Part shown: piece by piece, positions 44,946-54,884 of the stretch | Layout: each line of letters opens with the position of its first letter | How positions within the stretch are numbered: the stretch's first letter is position 1 | Source of the DNA: Pseudonocardiaceae bacterium YIM PH 21723 | GTDB taxonomy: Bacteria > Actinomycetota > Actinomycetes > Mycobacteriales > Pseudonocardiaceae | Length of the DNA: 64,000 nucleotides | NCBI GenBank assembly: GCA_003600225.1 | Contig: QZFT01000067.1 | Span: 124,001 to 188,000 of the forward strand | Reading direction: 5' to 3' | Notes under the pieces: generated by a model | What the model saw: the letters and a program-made list of their open reading frames with translations, nothing else | What the model was told of the DNA's origin: nothing | Databases searched by the model: none | Translations under genes and position numbers: made by a program

Positions 44946-45864
44946 AGCGGATCCTCGGGTCCAGAACGGCGTAGAGCAGGTCGACCAGCAGGTTCATCAG
45001 CAGGTAGACCACGACCAGCAGGGTCACCACGCCGACGACGGTCACGCTCTCCTTGAAGAAGATGGCCCGGTACACCAGGTTGCCGATGCCCTTGATGTTG
45101 AAGATGCCCTCGGTGACGATCGCGCCACCCATCAGCGCACCCAGGTCGGTCCCCAGGAAGGTGAGCACCGGGATCACCGAGTTACGCAGCAGGTGCACCC
45201 CGACGACGCGGTTCGGCTTGAGCCCCTTGGCGACCGCGGTGCGCACGTAGTCGGCGCGCTTGTTCTCCAGGATCGAGGCCCGGGTGAGCCGGGTGACGTA
45301 GGCCATCGACAGGCTGGCCAGCGCGAACGCCGGCGCTATCAGCGACCCGATGGGAGCGCTGGGCGGCACCGTCACGTCGATGATGCCCAGCTGGAAGCCG
45401 AACACGATCTGCAGCACGAAACCGGTGACGAACACCGGCAGCGAGATCAGGAACAGGGTGGAGATCAGCACCAGGTTGTCCAGGAAGCCACCGCCTTTGA
45501 GGCCGGTGTACATGCCCGCGGCGATACCGATGAGGGCCTCGATGAGCAGCGCGATCACGGCCAGCTTGACCGTGGTCGGATAGGCCATGGCCATCTGCTT
45601 GCCGACCGAAAGCCCCTGGTAGGTGGTGCCGAAGTCGCCTTGGACCAGCTTGCCCAGGTACTTGAAGTACTGGATGAGGATCGGGTCGTCCATGTTGAAC
45701 TTGGCCCGCATGGTGGCCACGTAGGCGGGCGGGCAACCACGGTCACCGCACATCGCGGCGAACGGGTCGCCCGGCAGCCGCCAGACCAGGTAGTAGATCA
45801 GGAATGTCGTCCCGAAGAACACCGGGATCAGCTGCAACAGGCGCCGGATGATGTATCGGACCAT
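44938..45864 (-). CDS. dppB: Dipeptide/oligopeptide ABC transporter, permease 1
   Basis: 308 aa. It begins MVRYIIRRLLQLIPVFFGTT, the standard OppB start, and has six membrane helices. The EAA loop (VRTAVAKGLKPNRVVGVHLL) is present. One small oddity is an extra Cys pair, MCGDRGC, after the first periplasmic-side stretch. The gene lies 76 bp downstream of the binding-protein gene, with a stem-loop in between. Confidence 0.92.
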   Translation of the reverse strand: MVRYIIRRLLQLIPVFFGTTFLIYYLVWRLPGDPFAAMCGDRGCPPAYVATMRAKFNMDDPILIQYFKYLGKLVQGDFGTTYQGLSVGKQMAMAYPTTVKLAVIALLIEALIGIAAGMYTGLKGGGFLDNLVLISTLFLISLPVFVTGFVLQIVFGFQLGIIDVTVPPSAPIGSLIAPAFALASLSMAYVTRLTRASILENKRADYVRTAVAKGLKPNRVVGVHLLRNSVIPVLTFLGTDLGALMGGAIVTEGIFNIKGIGNLVYRAIFFKESVTVVGVVTLLVVVYLLMNLLVDLLYAVLDPRIRYE

Positions 45865-45892
45865 GAGCGATTACTCCTATGCCAGATGAGCG

Positions 45893-45929
45893 CGGGGCTG
45901 GACCGAAGTGGTGCTCCGGCCCAGCCCCG
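45893..45929 (-). terminator. Stem-loop between dppA and dppB
   Basis: CGGGGCTGG (45893-45901) pairs with CCAGCCCCG (45921-45929), with further inner pairing. In importer operons such intergenic stems often act as partial terminators or mRNA stabilisers, leaving more binding protein than permease. Confidence 0.7.
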
Positions 45930-45940
45930 AACCGCAATCG

Positions 45941-47536
45941 TCAGCCCGTGACCGTGACCGTGGACAGGTCGAGCTCGGCCCAGAGCGCGGTCCGCACGTT
46001 GCTCAGCCGCGGCGACCAGCCGGACTGGGTCTTCTGGAACCACAGCGGAATCGACGGCATGTCGTTGGCGATCATCTTCTCGGCTTCCTGGTAAGCCTTG
46101 TTCGCCTCGGTCTCGTTCGGCTTCTGGTCGGCTTCCTTCAGCTTGGCGTCGAAGGCCGGGTTCGAGTAGCCGGAGTAGTTGTTGCCGGCACCGGTCTCGT
46201 ACAGCTGACGCAGGAAGTTCTCGATCGACGGGTAGTCGGCGATCCAGCCCTGGCGGAACAGGGCGGTCATCTGCTTGGCCTTCTCCTTGGCCAGCACCTC
46301 GGAGAAGGTCGGCACCGGCACGAAGGCGCAGTCGAGACCGAGGTTGTTCTTGATGTCGTTGCAGACGGCCTCGATCCACGGACCGTGGCCACCGTCGCCG
46401 TTCGTGCTGATCTCGATCTTGCCCTTGAAGCCGGACTTCTCCAGCAGCTGCTTGGCCGCGGCCGGGTCGTACTTGCAGTTGTCACCGCACTGGTTGTCGG
46501 TGTAGCCGCTGATCGACGGGCCGACCCAGCCGTACAGCGGGACCCGGGCGTTGTTGAAGATCTTCTCGGTGATCTGCGGGCGGTTGATCGCCTTGGAGAT
46601 CGCCTTGCGCAGGTCGGGGCTCTTGTACCGCTCGTCGTAAGTCGGGAACTGCAGGGTCTGGATGATGGGGCTGTTGATCTCCCCGTTCCGGTCCGGCAGG
46701 TCGGTCTTGTACTTGTCGCCGTTCAGGCCGGTGGACGGGATGGTGTCCATGTAGTCCAGGTTGCCGGCGACCAGGTCGGTGTACGCGGCCTCCTGCGAGC
46801 TGTAGACCTTGACGTCCAGGTCCTTGAAGTGCGGCTTGTCGGCACCCTGGTACTCGTCGTACCTGGTCAGCTCGATGTTCGCGTTCGGCACCCGGGACAC
46901 GAACTTGAAGGGGCCGTTGCCGATCGGCTTGGCCTCGAAGGCCTTCGGGTCCTTGAAGAAGGAGTCCGGCAGCGGGGAGAAGGTGACGTAGCCCAGGAAC
47001 TGCGGGAAAATGGCGAACGGCTTGGCCATGGTGACCGTGAACTCGTAGTCGCTGACGACCTTCAGGCCCTTGAGCTCCTTGACCGTGGAGTCCTTGGCGT
47101 TGGTGGCGTCGTAGCCGTCGACTGCCTGCAGGAAGCTGGCGCCGCCCTGTCCGTTCGGGCCGAAGGCGGTGTAGTTCCAGGCATCGACGAAGTTCTTCGC
47201 CTTGACCTCGGTGCCGTCGTGGAACTTCCAGCCCTTCTTGATCGTGATATCGAAGACCTTCGAGCCTTCCTTGATATCGATCTTCTCGGCCATCGCGTCT
47301 TTCGACTTGTACGTCGCCGGGTCGTACTGGGTCAGGCCGGTGAACATCGACCGGACGACCTTGGAGCCGTACGCCTCGGTGGTGTTACCCGGGACGAGCG
47401 GATTCTGCGGTTCGCCACCCCAGATGCTGATCTTGCTCTCGGCGTTGCCGGCGTCCGTGCCGCTCCCACAGCCGGCCATCACCAACGCTGCGGAGAGCGC
47501 CGCGGCCACCACCGCGACCTTCCGGATCTTCCCCAT
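45941..47536 (-). CDS. dppA: Dipeptide/oligopeptide-binding lipoprotein
   Basis: 531 aa. The signal MGKIRKVAVVAAALSAALVM ends in a lipobox before Cys22 (MAGCGSG). The mature part is an SBP family 5 solute-binding protein: WKFHDGTEVKAKNFVDAWNY is the conserved signature, and DNQCGDNCKYDP adds a likely disulfide. It captures peptides outside the membrane. Chosen ATG (47534-47536) follows GGGAGGAC; the longer frame adds 19 residues lacking signal character. Confidence 0.93.
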   Translation of the reverse strand: MGKIRKVAVVAAALSAALVMAGCGSGTDAGNAESKISIWGGEPQNPLVPGNTTEAYGSKVVRSMFTGLTQYDPATYKSKDAMAEKIDIKEGSKVFDITIKKGWKFHDGTEVKAKNFVDAWNYTAFGPNGQGGASFLQAVDGYDATNAKDSTVKELKGLKVVSDYEFTVTMAKPFAIFPQFLGYVTFSPLPDSFFKDPKAFEAKPIGNGPFKFVSRVPNANIELTRYDEYQGADKPHFKDLDVKVYSSQEAAYTDLVAGNLDYMDTIPSTGLNGDKYKTDLPDRNGEINSPIIQTLQFPTYDERYKSPDLRKAISKAINRPQITEKIFNNARVPLYGWVGPSISGYTDNQCGDNCKYDPAAAKQLLEKSGFKGKIEISTNGDGGHGPWIEAVCNDIKNNLGLDCAFVPVPTFSEVLAKEKAKQMTALFRQGWIADYPSIENFLRQLYETGAGNNYSGYSNPAFDAKLKEADQKPNETEANKAYQEAEKMIANDMPSIPLWFQKTQSGWSPRLSNVRTALWAELDLSTVTVTG

Positions 47537-47611
47537 TATCTGTCCTCCCACATTCCGCACCCGTCCCCTCCCACAAGGGGCGATGTGCCGCAATGCCCAA
47601 ATAGGGCTAGG

Positions 47612-47632
47612 GCCGTACTTGGCCAGTACGGC
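47612..47632. promoter_or_regulatory. Dyad upstream of dppA
   Basis: GCCGTACT and AGTACGGC are 8-bp perfect arms separated by 5 bp, 76 bp upstream of the dppA start. A candidate operator for the importer operon; no regulator gene is adjacent. Confidence 0.4.
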
Positions 47633-47822
47633 GACGGTAGACGCGACATTCAGTGACCTCCCAGGGCTTTCCGGTTACAAGAGGATCACGATGAGAGTCA
47701 TAGTGCTCTAAAAGGACAGATCGGGCTTCCTGAAGCGACACCGTGGGTTTACTCGATCGATTAAGTCAATGGGCGAAAGTAGTGACCGGAATCGGACTTC
47801 ACGCAGGTGAGGGCACCCTTAC

Positions 47823-48776
47823 TTACGCGATCGAGAGCGCGATGCCGTCCAAGATATCGTGTTCGGAGATCGTCAACCGGTTAATGCCGGCGCGGGCGGC
47901 CAACTCTTCGGCGAGGACGGAAACAACGAGTGCGCCCGCGCCAATGACATCAACTCGGCCCGGGTGAATGCTCCGAATGGCCGCGCGCTGATCGTGACTA
48001 CTGCTCAGCAGAAACTCGACCGTTTCGTCGATCTCTTTGCGCGAAAGGGCCGAAAGATGGATCTGTTCGGAGTCGTATTCCGGCAGCTTCTGCGCGATTG
48101 CGGACAGCGTGGTGATGGTGCCCGCGACGCCCACCCAGGTGCGGGCCCGCTCCACCGGTACGACCTCGAAAGCCTGGTCCAGCGAGCTCCGGACGAACGC
48201 CTCCGCCTCGGCCCGCTGGGCCTCGGTCGGCGGGTCGGACTTGAGGCAGCGCTCGGTCACCCGGACGCAGCCGATGTCCACCGAGCGGGCGGCCTCCACC
48301 TGGGCCTTGACCCCGTCGAAGCTGCCGAGTACTACCTCGGTGGAGCCACCGCCGAGGTCGACGACGACGAACGGCCCGTCCTCCGGATCCAGGTCGCCGA
48401 CGGCCCCGGTGAAGGACAGCCGCGCCTCCTCGTCCCCGGAGATCACCTCGGCGTCCACCCCGAGGGTGTCGCGGACCATGGCGAAGAAGTCCTCGCGATT
48501 GCGGGCGTCCCTGGTCGCCGAGGTGGCGACCATCCGCACCTGCTCCGCGCCCTTGCGGCGGATGATCGCGGTGTAGTCGGCGAGCGCGAGCCTGGTGCGT
48601 TCGAGGGCCTCCGGGGCGAGTTCACCGGTGGCGTCGACGCCCTGGCCGAGCCGGACGATGCGCATCTCCCGGTGCACGTCCCGCAGCCAGCGGCTGCCGT
48701 CCTCCCGGACGGTCACGTCGGCCACGAGCAACCGAATCGAGTTCGTTCCACAGTCGATCGCGGCCACTCGCCCCAT
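47823..48776 (-). CDS. ppx: Exopolyphosphatase/GppA-type phosphatase
   Basis: 317 aa. The ASKHA-type phosphate motif IDCGTNSIRLLVAD is at the N-terminus, with VVVDLGGGSTEVVLG and VGVAGTITTLSA motifs later. It hydrolyses polyphosphate and/or pppGpp; the short form without a C-terminal HD domain is typical of actinobacterial Ppx2. ATG at 48774-48776. Part of the eno-FtsB-DUF501-ppx cluster shared with mycobacteria. Confidence 0.93.
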   Translation of the reverse strand: MGRVAAIDCGTNSIRLLVADVTVREDGSRWLRDVHREMRIVRLGQGVDATGELAPEALERTRLALADYTAIIRRKGAEQVRMVATSATRDARNREDFFAMVRDTLGVDAEVISGDEEARLSFTGAVGDLDPEDGPFVVVDLGGGSTEVVLGSFDGVKAQVEAARSVDIGCVRVTERCLKSDPPTEAQRAEAEAFVRSSLDQAFEVVPVERARTWVGVAGTITTLSAIAQKLPEYDSEQIHLSALSRKEIDETVEFLLSSSHDQRAAIRSIHPGRVDVIGAGALVVSVLAEELAARAGINRLTISEHDILDGIALSIA

Positions 48777-48867
48777 ACGTCCTCCTCAACCCGGCTGCTG
48801 CTGCCCTCAGCCTAACCCGGGTGGGGCGGCGGGACCGGGTGTCAGAGCGGCCGGATATCGGTCCTCG

Positions 48868-48926
48868 AATGCTCACATGGGCGCTTTACTCCCATCTCGT
48901 GGGAGCAAAGTGCCCATGCTCGCATT
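48868..48926. repeat. Family A palindrome, copy 6
   Basis: AATGCTCACATGGGCGCTTT on the left and AAAGTGCCCATGCTCGCATT on the right (one mismatch, AGTG for AGCG), around a CCCATCTCGTGGG centre. Ends exactly at the stop codon of the transglycosylase gene, where it can terminate transcription. Confidence 0.9.
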
Positions 48927-50194
48927 CAGGACTGGGCGCCGGTGGACGAGCTCGGCGGGGTGCTGGGATCCGTCGCCGGGGGCGTGCTGGGCGGCGTGCT
49001 CGGTGGAGTCGTCGGTGGCGTCGTCGGTGGAGTCGTGGGAGGCGTCGTCGGCGGAGTGGTCGGCGGCTCCGTGGGCGGAGTGGTCGGCGGGGTGGTCGGC
49101 GGAGTCGTGGGGGGCTCCGTCGGAGGCGTCGTCGGCGGGTTGGTCGGCGGCGCGGGGCAGGTGCCCTCGGGGGTGGGCGGCTGACCGCCGGGACAGGCGG
49201 CGGGCGGCGAGGGAGGGCCCTGAGGGGCGGGGGGCGGGCTCGCCTGCGGCGGGGTGTCGTTGCCGTGCGACTTGTCACCCAGGTCGTCCGGGACGGAGAC
49301 CGCGCCGGAGGAGTAGATGTTGGCCCAGCTCAGCACCTGGCGGACGTAGGCGTCCGAGTGGTTGTAGCGGAAGATCGAGCGGGCCAGGGCGCCGGTGTCG
49401 TTCAGGTTCTCGCCGCTGGCGCACAGGTAGTAGCCGGCGGCCAGGGTCGCGTCGTAGATGTTGTGCGGGTCGCGGACACCGTCGCCGTTGCCGTCGGCGG
49501 CGTAGGACGCCCAGGTCTGCGGGATGAACTGCATCGGGCCGACGGCGCGGTCGTAGATCGTGTCGCCGTCCAGGGCGCCGCCGTCGGAGTCCCGGATCAT
49601 CGCGACGCTGTCGCCACCGTTGAGCACCGGGCCGAGGATCGGCGACAGCGTCCGGCCGTTGCGGTCCACGTTGCCGCCGCGGGCGTGACCGGACTCGATC
49701 ATGCCGATGCCGGCGATCACCGGCCACTTCAGGCCACAGCTGGGCACCGCCTGGCCGAGCTTCTTCTCCGCGTTCAGGTATGCGCGCAGCACGGTGTCCG
49801 GGATGCCCACACCGGTCCCCGGTGGCAGCTGCGTCTCGACATCGGGGCCGCTCGGGTCGTTCAGCGCGTCCAGCAGCTCCTGGCTGACCGAGTCGGCCTC
49901 ACCGAGCTTGCCGGTGGCGCCGACGTTGTTCTGGTCCTGCCTGCCGAGCACATCGCCGGGACCGGGCAGCGAGACCGGCGAACCGTCGGGGCCACCGCTG
50001 TTGCTGAACAACGCCGGATTGGCGATCGCCGCAGGGATCAGGAGTGCGCCGACGACGGTGGCGGCGGCTGCCAGCTTGCGGCCGAGTGAGGCGGAGCCGG
50101 CGCTGGGGAGACGGCGCTCCCCCACGTCCTTGGCGACAGGTTGGGCCGGAGTCGAGGCGTTGACGCGGTGTGCGCCCCCTCGATGGGAAACCAC
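48926..50194 (-). CDS. Lytic transglycosylase with long Thr-Pro-Pro tail
   Basis: 422 aa. One N-terminal membrane helix (about residues 40-60) then an SLT_2-type catalytic domain (about 120-290): GIGMIESGHARGG with the catalytic Glu, and YDRAVGPMQFIPQTWASYAADGNGDG. The C-terminal 110 residues are a Pro-rich tail with roughly a dozen TTPPT(E)PP units, perhaps spanning the cell wall. It cuts peptidoglycan strands. GTG start (50192-50194) chosen for the AGGGGAG 7 nt upstream; a longer ATG form begins at 50254. Mycobacteria have lpqU here. Confidence 0.88.
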   Translation of the reverse strand: MVSHRGGAHRVNASTPAQPVAKDVGERRLPSAGSASLGRKLAAAATVVGALLIPAAIANPALFSNSGGPDGSPVSLPGPGDVLGRQDQNNVGATGKLGEADSVSQELLDALNDPSGPDVETQLPPGTGVGIPDTVLRAYLNAEKKLGQAVPSCGLKWPVIAGIGMIESGHARGGNVDRNGRTLSPILGPVLNGGDSVAMIRDSDGGALDGDTIYDRAVGPMQFIPQTWASYAADGNGDGVRDPHNIYDATLAAGYYLCASGENLNDTGALARSIFRYNHSDAYVRQVLSWANIYSSGAVSVPDDLGDKSHGNDTPPQASPPPAPQGPPSPPAACPGGQPPTPEGTCPAPPTNPPTTPPTEPPTTPPTTPPTTPPTEPPTTPPTTPPTTPPTTPPTTPPSTPPSTPPATDPSTPPSSSTGAQS

Positions 50195-50411
50195 GAACGA
50201 ACTCCCCTCGGACCCGATGAATTCCGGCCCGCCACGCGAGCCGCCGACCAGCATGCCCGAACCCCCATGACCTGTCGCCTTTGGTCACAGGAAACGCGGG
50301 AAGCTTCCTCGATCGGTTACATGCTACGTGGAAATCGAGCACCTAATGAGTCCGGCTGATCGGGTAACGGGTACGGCCATATGGCGCACCGATGAACGAC
50401 CAATTAACTGA

Positions 50412-50984
50412 TTACCCGGCACGACGGTACGGATGTACCAGATCCGCCGGGGACAACCGCACCGGAAACGGTTCCACGATCTCGACGATCTCCTCACCGG
50501 TGGCCGAGGCGACCTCCACGTACCCCTCGGCGCGCAAAGCCCAGCAACGCAGGCTCGGTGATTCCAGATTCGGATCGACAATCCAGTAGTTGAGGCACCC
50601 GGCCGCCTCCAGCCGGGCACGTTTGACCGTCAGGTCGAATCGCCAGGTGCTCTTGGACAACACCTCGACCGCCAGCACCGGTGCCACCGGTAGATTCATT
50701 TCCGAGAAATCCTCGACCCGGCCGATCACCAAGTCGGGAATGATTACCGTGCTCTCGTCCAGCACCACATCGACCGGTGCCGGCAATACCTCGAGTTCCT
50801 TCGGACAATGAGCCTGCAGCGCGACCAATAGCCGCGCTACCGCACGTTGGTGCACTGGCCGGGGTGACGGGCTCACCAACAACACCCCGTCCACGAGCTC
50901 GTACCGGTGCCCGTCATCAGGCATCGTCTCCAGGTCGGCCCTCGTCAGCGGCCTGCCGTATGGGAGCGCGGGAACAGTACCCAT
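50412..50984 (-). CDS. Uma2-family restriction-endonuclease-like protein
   Basis: 190 aa. The Uma2 fold motifs are clear: YELVDGVLLVSPSPRPVHQRA, PDLVIGR, VLAVEVLSKSTWRFD and AGCLNYWIVDP. These PD-(D/E)XK-like proteins are abundant in actinobacteria and cyanobacteria but have no established role; catalytic residues D, E and K appear retained. GGGGAGGTG 7 nt upstream fixes the ATG at 50982-50984. The gene interrupts the otherwise conserved transglycosylase-DUF501 neighbourhood. Confidence 0.88.
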   Translation of the reverse strand: MGTVPALPYGRPLTRADLETMPDDGHRYELVDGVLLVSPSPRPVHQRAVARLLVALQAHCPKELEVLPAPVDVVLDESTVIIPDLVIGRVEDFSEMNLPVAPVLAVEVLSKSTWRFDLTVKRARLEAAGCLNYWIVDPNLESPSLRCWALRAEGYVEVASATGEEIVEIVEPFPVRLSPADLVHPYRRAG

Positions 50985-51129
50985 GGTGATGCACCTCCCC
51001 CCGTGCGATCCAGTGCGTAACCTGGTCGGACGCATCGGGGAAACTCACTCAACCGGTCAGATCGCAGAAGTGTAGCGACCCAAGCAGCGGAGCGCTGCTT
51101 CCATGTCTCTTAGTCGACATGGCAAGCGA

Positions 51130-51669
51130 TTACCCACAGCAACCCTTTACCGGCCAATCGGCCAGACGTTCGAGTGCTTCGTCGCCAAACGGGTTAATAT
51201 TCGGCCCGCACGCAAGTGCATGCCCGACGTGGACGTGCAAACACTTCACGCGAATCGGCATGCCACCCGCGCTGACCTGCGTTCCGAGGGATTCGATCTC
51301 GTCCCGCTGCGCCAGATAGCTGTCATGGCACCGCTGATATTTGAGAGCCAGCTCACTGTCCGACTCGAGCCGTTCCGTCATTTCCCGCATAAGTCCGGAG
51401 GCTTCCAAGCCACCGAGCAAACCACACAGTCGCGGATTGGTGAGGTAGTAAAGCGTCGGAAAGGGGGTCCCATCGGCCAACCGGGGGTTTGTTTGCACAA
51501 CCGTCGGTTTACCGTGCGGACAGCGGTGCGCAACCGCCCGTAGGGCTCGCGGTTTCCTGCCCAATTGCTCGGCGATCGAGGCGTAATCGGCTTCCGAGAC
51601 CGGTTCCAGCTTCAGGGGCCGTCCCCAGGCCAGCGGATCAAAGGTCTCGATATTGCCGGTCACGCTCAC
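51130..51669 (-). CDS. DUF501 domain protein
   Basis: 179 aa. The DUF501 core begins at RKPRALRAVAHRCPHGKP and contains FPTLYYLTNPRLCGLLGGLEASG, then CLHVHVGHALACGPNINPFGDE, with several conserved Cys and His that might bind a metal. It always follows the FtsB/DivIC gene in actinobacteria; function unknown. The GTG start overlaps the FtsB stop (GTGA), showing coupling. Confidence 0.9.
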   Translation of the reverse strand: MSVTGNIETFDPLAWGRPLKLEPVSEADYASIAEQLGRKPRALRAVAHRCPHGKPTVVQTNPRLADGTPFPTLYYLTNPRLCGLLGGLEASGLMREMTERLESDSELALKYQRCHDSYLAQRDEIESLGTQVSAGGMPIRVKCLHVHVGHALACGPNINPFGDEALERLADWPVKGCCG

Positions 51670-52250
51670 TTCTCACTTCCCGCAATGGAATCCCACAGCC
51701 GGTCATACCACGGCTTGTCCTGCTTTTTCTGTTCCGGCTCCGGCGCTTTGGGCGGCGGCGCGTCACCGGGAAGCTGCACCCTATACGGCGTCTCTCCCGG
51801 CTTCACCATGCGGAGTCGCTTACGGATCTCCGACTCGGCCTGAGCGGGATCGTCCAGCTTCTCTTTCTGCTCCTGCAGGTCCTTCGTCTGCGCGGCCAGC
51901 TGCTCGTTGCGCTGCTGCGCGGCGGCGATGTCGTGCCGCTGCGTCAGGTAGGTGCGCAGCGGCACGGCCACGGTCAGCGCGAGCGCACAGCAGACCAGGG
52001 CCAGCAGCGCGGCCCGCCGGGTGGACGACAGCCCGAAGGCGCCGCCGGACCCCGCGGACTTCTGCCCGGTGTCCCGGGTCTTGCGCAATCGTGGTGCCGC
52101 CGGGGTCTCCGGCTCGATCTGCTCCGCCGCGGGCCGCCTGCGCACCGAACCGGTGGCAGCGGGCCCACCCGCCGAACTCGCAGCACCCCGGCGCCGAGCG
52201 GCACTGCCTGCCGCTCGGCGCGAGGAACGGGGATCGTTCCGGGGACCCAT
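51666..52250 (-). CDS. FtsB/DivIC-family septum formation protein
   Basis: 194 aa. A long Arg/Ala/Ser-rich cytoplasmic head (about residues 1-80), one membrane helix (about 85-105), then a coiled coil (about 112-145, QRNEQLAAQTKDLQEQKEKL) and the FtsB-like RLRMVKPGETPYRV block. It belongs to the divisome complex with FtsL/FtsQ partners. ATG at 52248-52250, 7 bp after the eno stop. Mycobacterial counterpart: Rv1024 by recollection. Confidence 0.88.
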   Translation of the reverse strand: MGPRNDPRSSRRAAGSAARRRGAASSAGGPAATGSVRRRPAAEQIEPETPAAPRLRKTRDTGQKSAGSGGAFGLSSTRRAALLALVCCALALTVAVPLRTYLTQRHDIAAAQQRNEQLAAQTKDLQEQKEKLDDPAQAESEIRKRLRMVKPGETPYRVQLPGDAPPPKAPEPEQKKQDKPWYDRLWDSIAGSEK

Positions 52251-52257
52251 ACCCGGC

Positions 52258-53544
<1,287 letters not shown>

Positions 53545-53705
53545 TCACTGCTCCTCACCCCGGTGGTGTACATGTCGATGCCGAGCCTAGCCCGGCACTC
53601 TGGGTGGTTGCCGTCGGCACGCGGCGCACACCACATCATGTGATCGAACGGTCCCCGATTTGGGCGTCGAGGAATTCGCGCGGGCGGCGTAATGTTTCGT
53701 GGATC

Positions 53706-54083
53706 ATGGAGTCCGACGGCACCTTTGAAGCGTTCCGCAGGGCCGAGGAACTGCTTGGTCAACGCAGGCCCCTTGAAGCACTGAAAGAACTGGCGCGGGT
53801 TCTGGACGACACGCCGGAACTACCGAGCGTGCAGTTGCTGGCCGGCCGGGCTTACCTGGGAACGGCGCAGCTGAAACGGGCGGAAGCGGCGTTCCGCCGG
53901 GTACTGGACATGGATCCGGCCGACCATTACGCCCGGTTCGCCCTCGGCCGGACCCTGCAACGCCAGAGCCGCCTGGAAGAGGCGCAGGCCCAGTTGCGGA
54001 TGGCCGCGGCGATGAATCCGACGCCGGAGTACATGGAGGCCTTGAACGAAGTGAAGGCCCGGATCCAGTTGCGGGAACGCTAG
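53706..54083 (+). CDS. TPR-repeat protein
   Basis: 125 aa, about three tetratricopeptide repeats: RAEELLGQRRPLEALKELARV, LAGRAYLGTAQLKRAEAAFRRVL and ARFALGRTLQRQSRLEEAQAQL. A soluble helical scaffold for protein-protein contacts with no other domain. Divergent from eno, with 161 bp between starts. The partner is unknown. Start set at the ATG 53706. Confidence 0.88.
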   Translation: MESDGTFEAFRRAEELLGQRRPLEALKELARVLDDTPELPSVQLLAGRAYLGTAQLKRAEAAFRRVLDMDPADHYARFALGRTLQRQSRLEEAQAQLRMAAAMNPTPEYMEALNEVKARIQLRER

Positions 54084-54150
54084 GACTTGGGTGCAGCCGG
54101 GCGGGGGTGAACCGCCCGGCTGCACACCCCCAGTGACGCCCCGACTCAAA

Positions 54151-54220
54151 TCAACCATCAGTTGAATCCTGGCGGGTTCGAGCATGCCGCCAAACCGGTA
54201 CCTAGTCAACTAACAGTTGA
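54151..54220. promoter_or_regulatory. Two TCAAC-N5-GTTGA dyads upstream of an EspR-like gene
   Basis: TCAACCATCAGTTGA (54151-54165) and TCAACTAACAGTTGA (54206-54220) share exact outer 5-mers, with centres 55 bp apart; a half site TCAAC lies at 54237. They sit in the gap before the HTH gene (start 54295), suiting autoregulation by a dimeric DNA-binding protein that can loop. Inference only. Confidence 0.6.
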
Positions 54221-54294
54221 GCTGTAGACTCCGTAATCAACTCGTGGTTCATTCCACGGGTGCCCGGAAGAAAGCTGACTGGAGGTGACCGGGC

Positions 54295-54720
54295 GTGTCA
54301 CAGGCAATCGATGGATCCGTACTCGCGAGGCGGCTGGACGACCTGTTCCGCAAGAGCAGGCCCGGTGGGCACCGCTGGACGAACGACGAGGTCGCGGCCG
54401 AACTGAAGCGGGCCAATCCGGACCTCAAGGTCAGTGGCGCGTACCTGTCCGCGCTGCGCACCGGCAAGCGCGTGCGGCCCTCACCGGAGCTCCAAGTAGC
54501 GCTGGCCACCTTCTTCGGGGTCGCGCCCTCGTACTTCTTCGACCCGGACAGCGCCGATCGCGTCGGCCGGCAACTGGACGCCCTCGACCAGCTGAGCCAG
54601 GCCGGGGTCCGCGCCGTCGCCCTGCGCGCCGTCGGGCTGCCCGAGCAGAGCCTGGCCGCCGTCACCGCGGTGCTGGACCAGATCCGCAAGCAGGAGGGGC
54701 TGCCGCCGGTTGTGGAGTAG
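54295..54720 (+). CDS. XRE-type HTH regulator, EspR-like
   Basis: 141 aa. HTH at about residues 30-75 (WTNDEVAAELKRANPDLKVSGAYLSALRTGKRVRP) preceded by LARRLDDLFRKSRPGG, and a C-terminal helical dimer part with RAVALRAVGLPEQSLAAV. Layout matches mycobacterial EspR, a nucleoid-like regulator of ESX-1 and lipid genes. GTG start with GGAGGTGA 8 nt upstream. Two dyads precede it. Confidence 0.88.
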   Translation: MSQAIDGSVLARRLDDLFRKSRPGGHRWTNDEVAAELKRANPDLKVSGAYLSALRTGKRVRPSPELQVALATFFGVAPSYFFDPDSADRVGRQLDALDQLSQAGVRAVALRAVGLPEQSLAAVTAVLDQIRKQEGLPPVVE

Positions 54721-54728
54721 CGGTCGGG

Positions 54729-54823
54729 GTGCTTCTGGCCCGTCGTCGAAAGAGGGCTTTGGAGGGGGACACGGGCTCGGGGCTGCGTCTTTCCTGCCTG
54801 CGTGTTGAGTGGGGGCACGCCTG
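54729..54823 (+). repeat. Family B partial element, forward
   Basis: Carries TGCTTCTGGCCCGTCGTCGA, GAGGGCTTTGGAGGGGGA and GAGTGGGGGCACGCC. Same family as 38452-38535 and the outer end of 1090-1409, in opposite orientation to the neighbouring copy. Confidence 0.7.
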
Positions 54824-54884
54824 TCTGGATCACATTGGCCGCTGCGCGGGGCCTGAAAGTAGCCTTCAGGACCGTTAGGGGCGC

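Noticed and set aside
48942-49184. Gly/Val-rich frame opposite the transglycosylase tail
   Set aside because: It is the antisense reading of the TTPPT repeat tail, with no other support.
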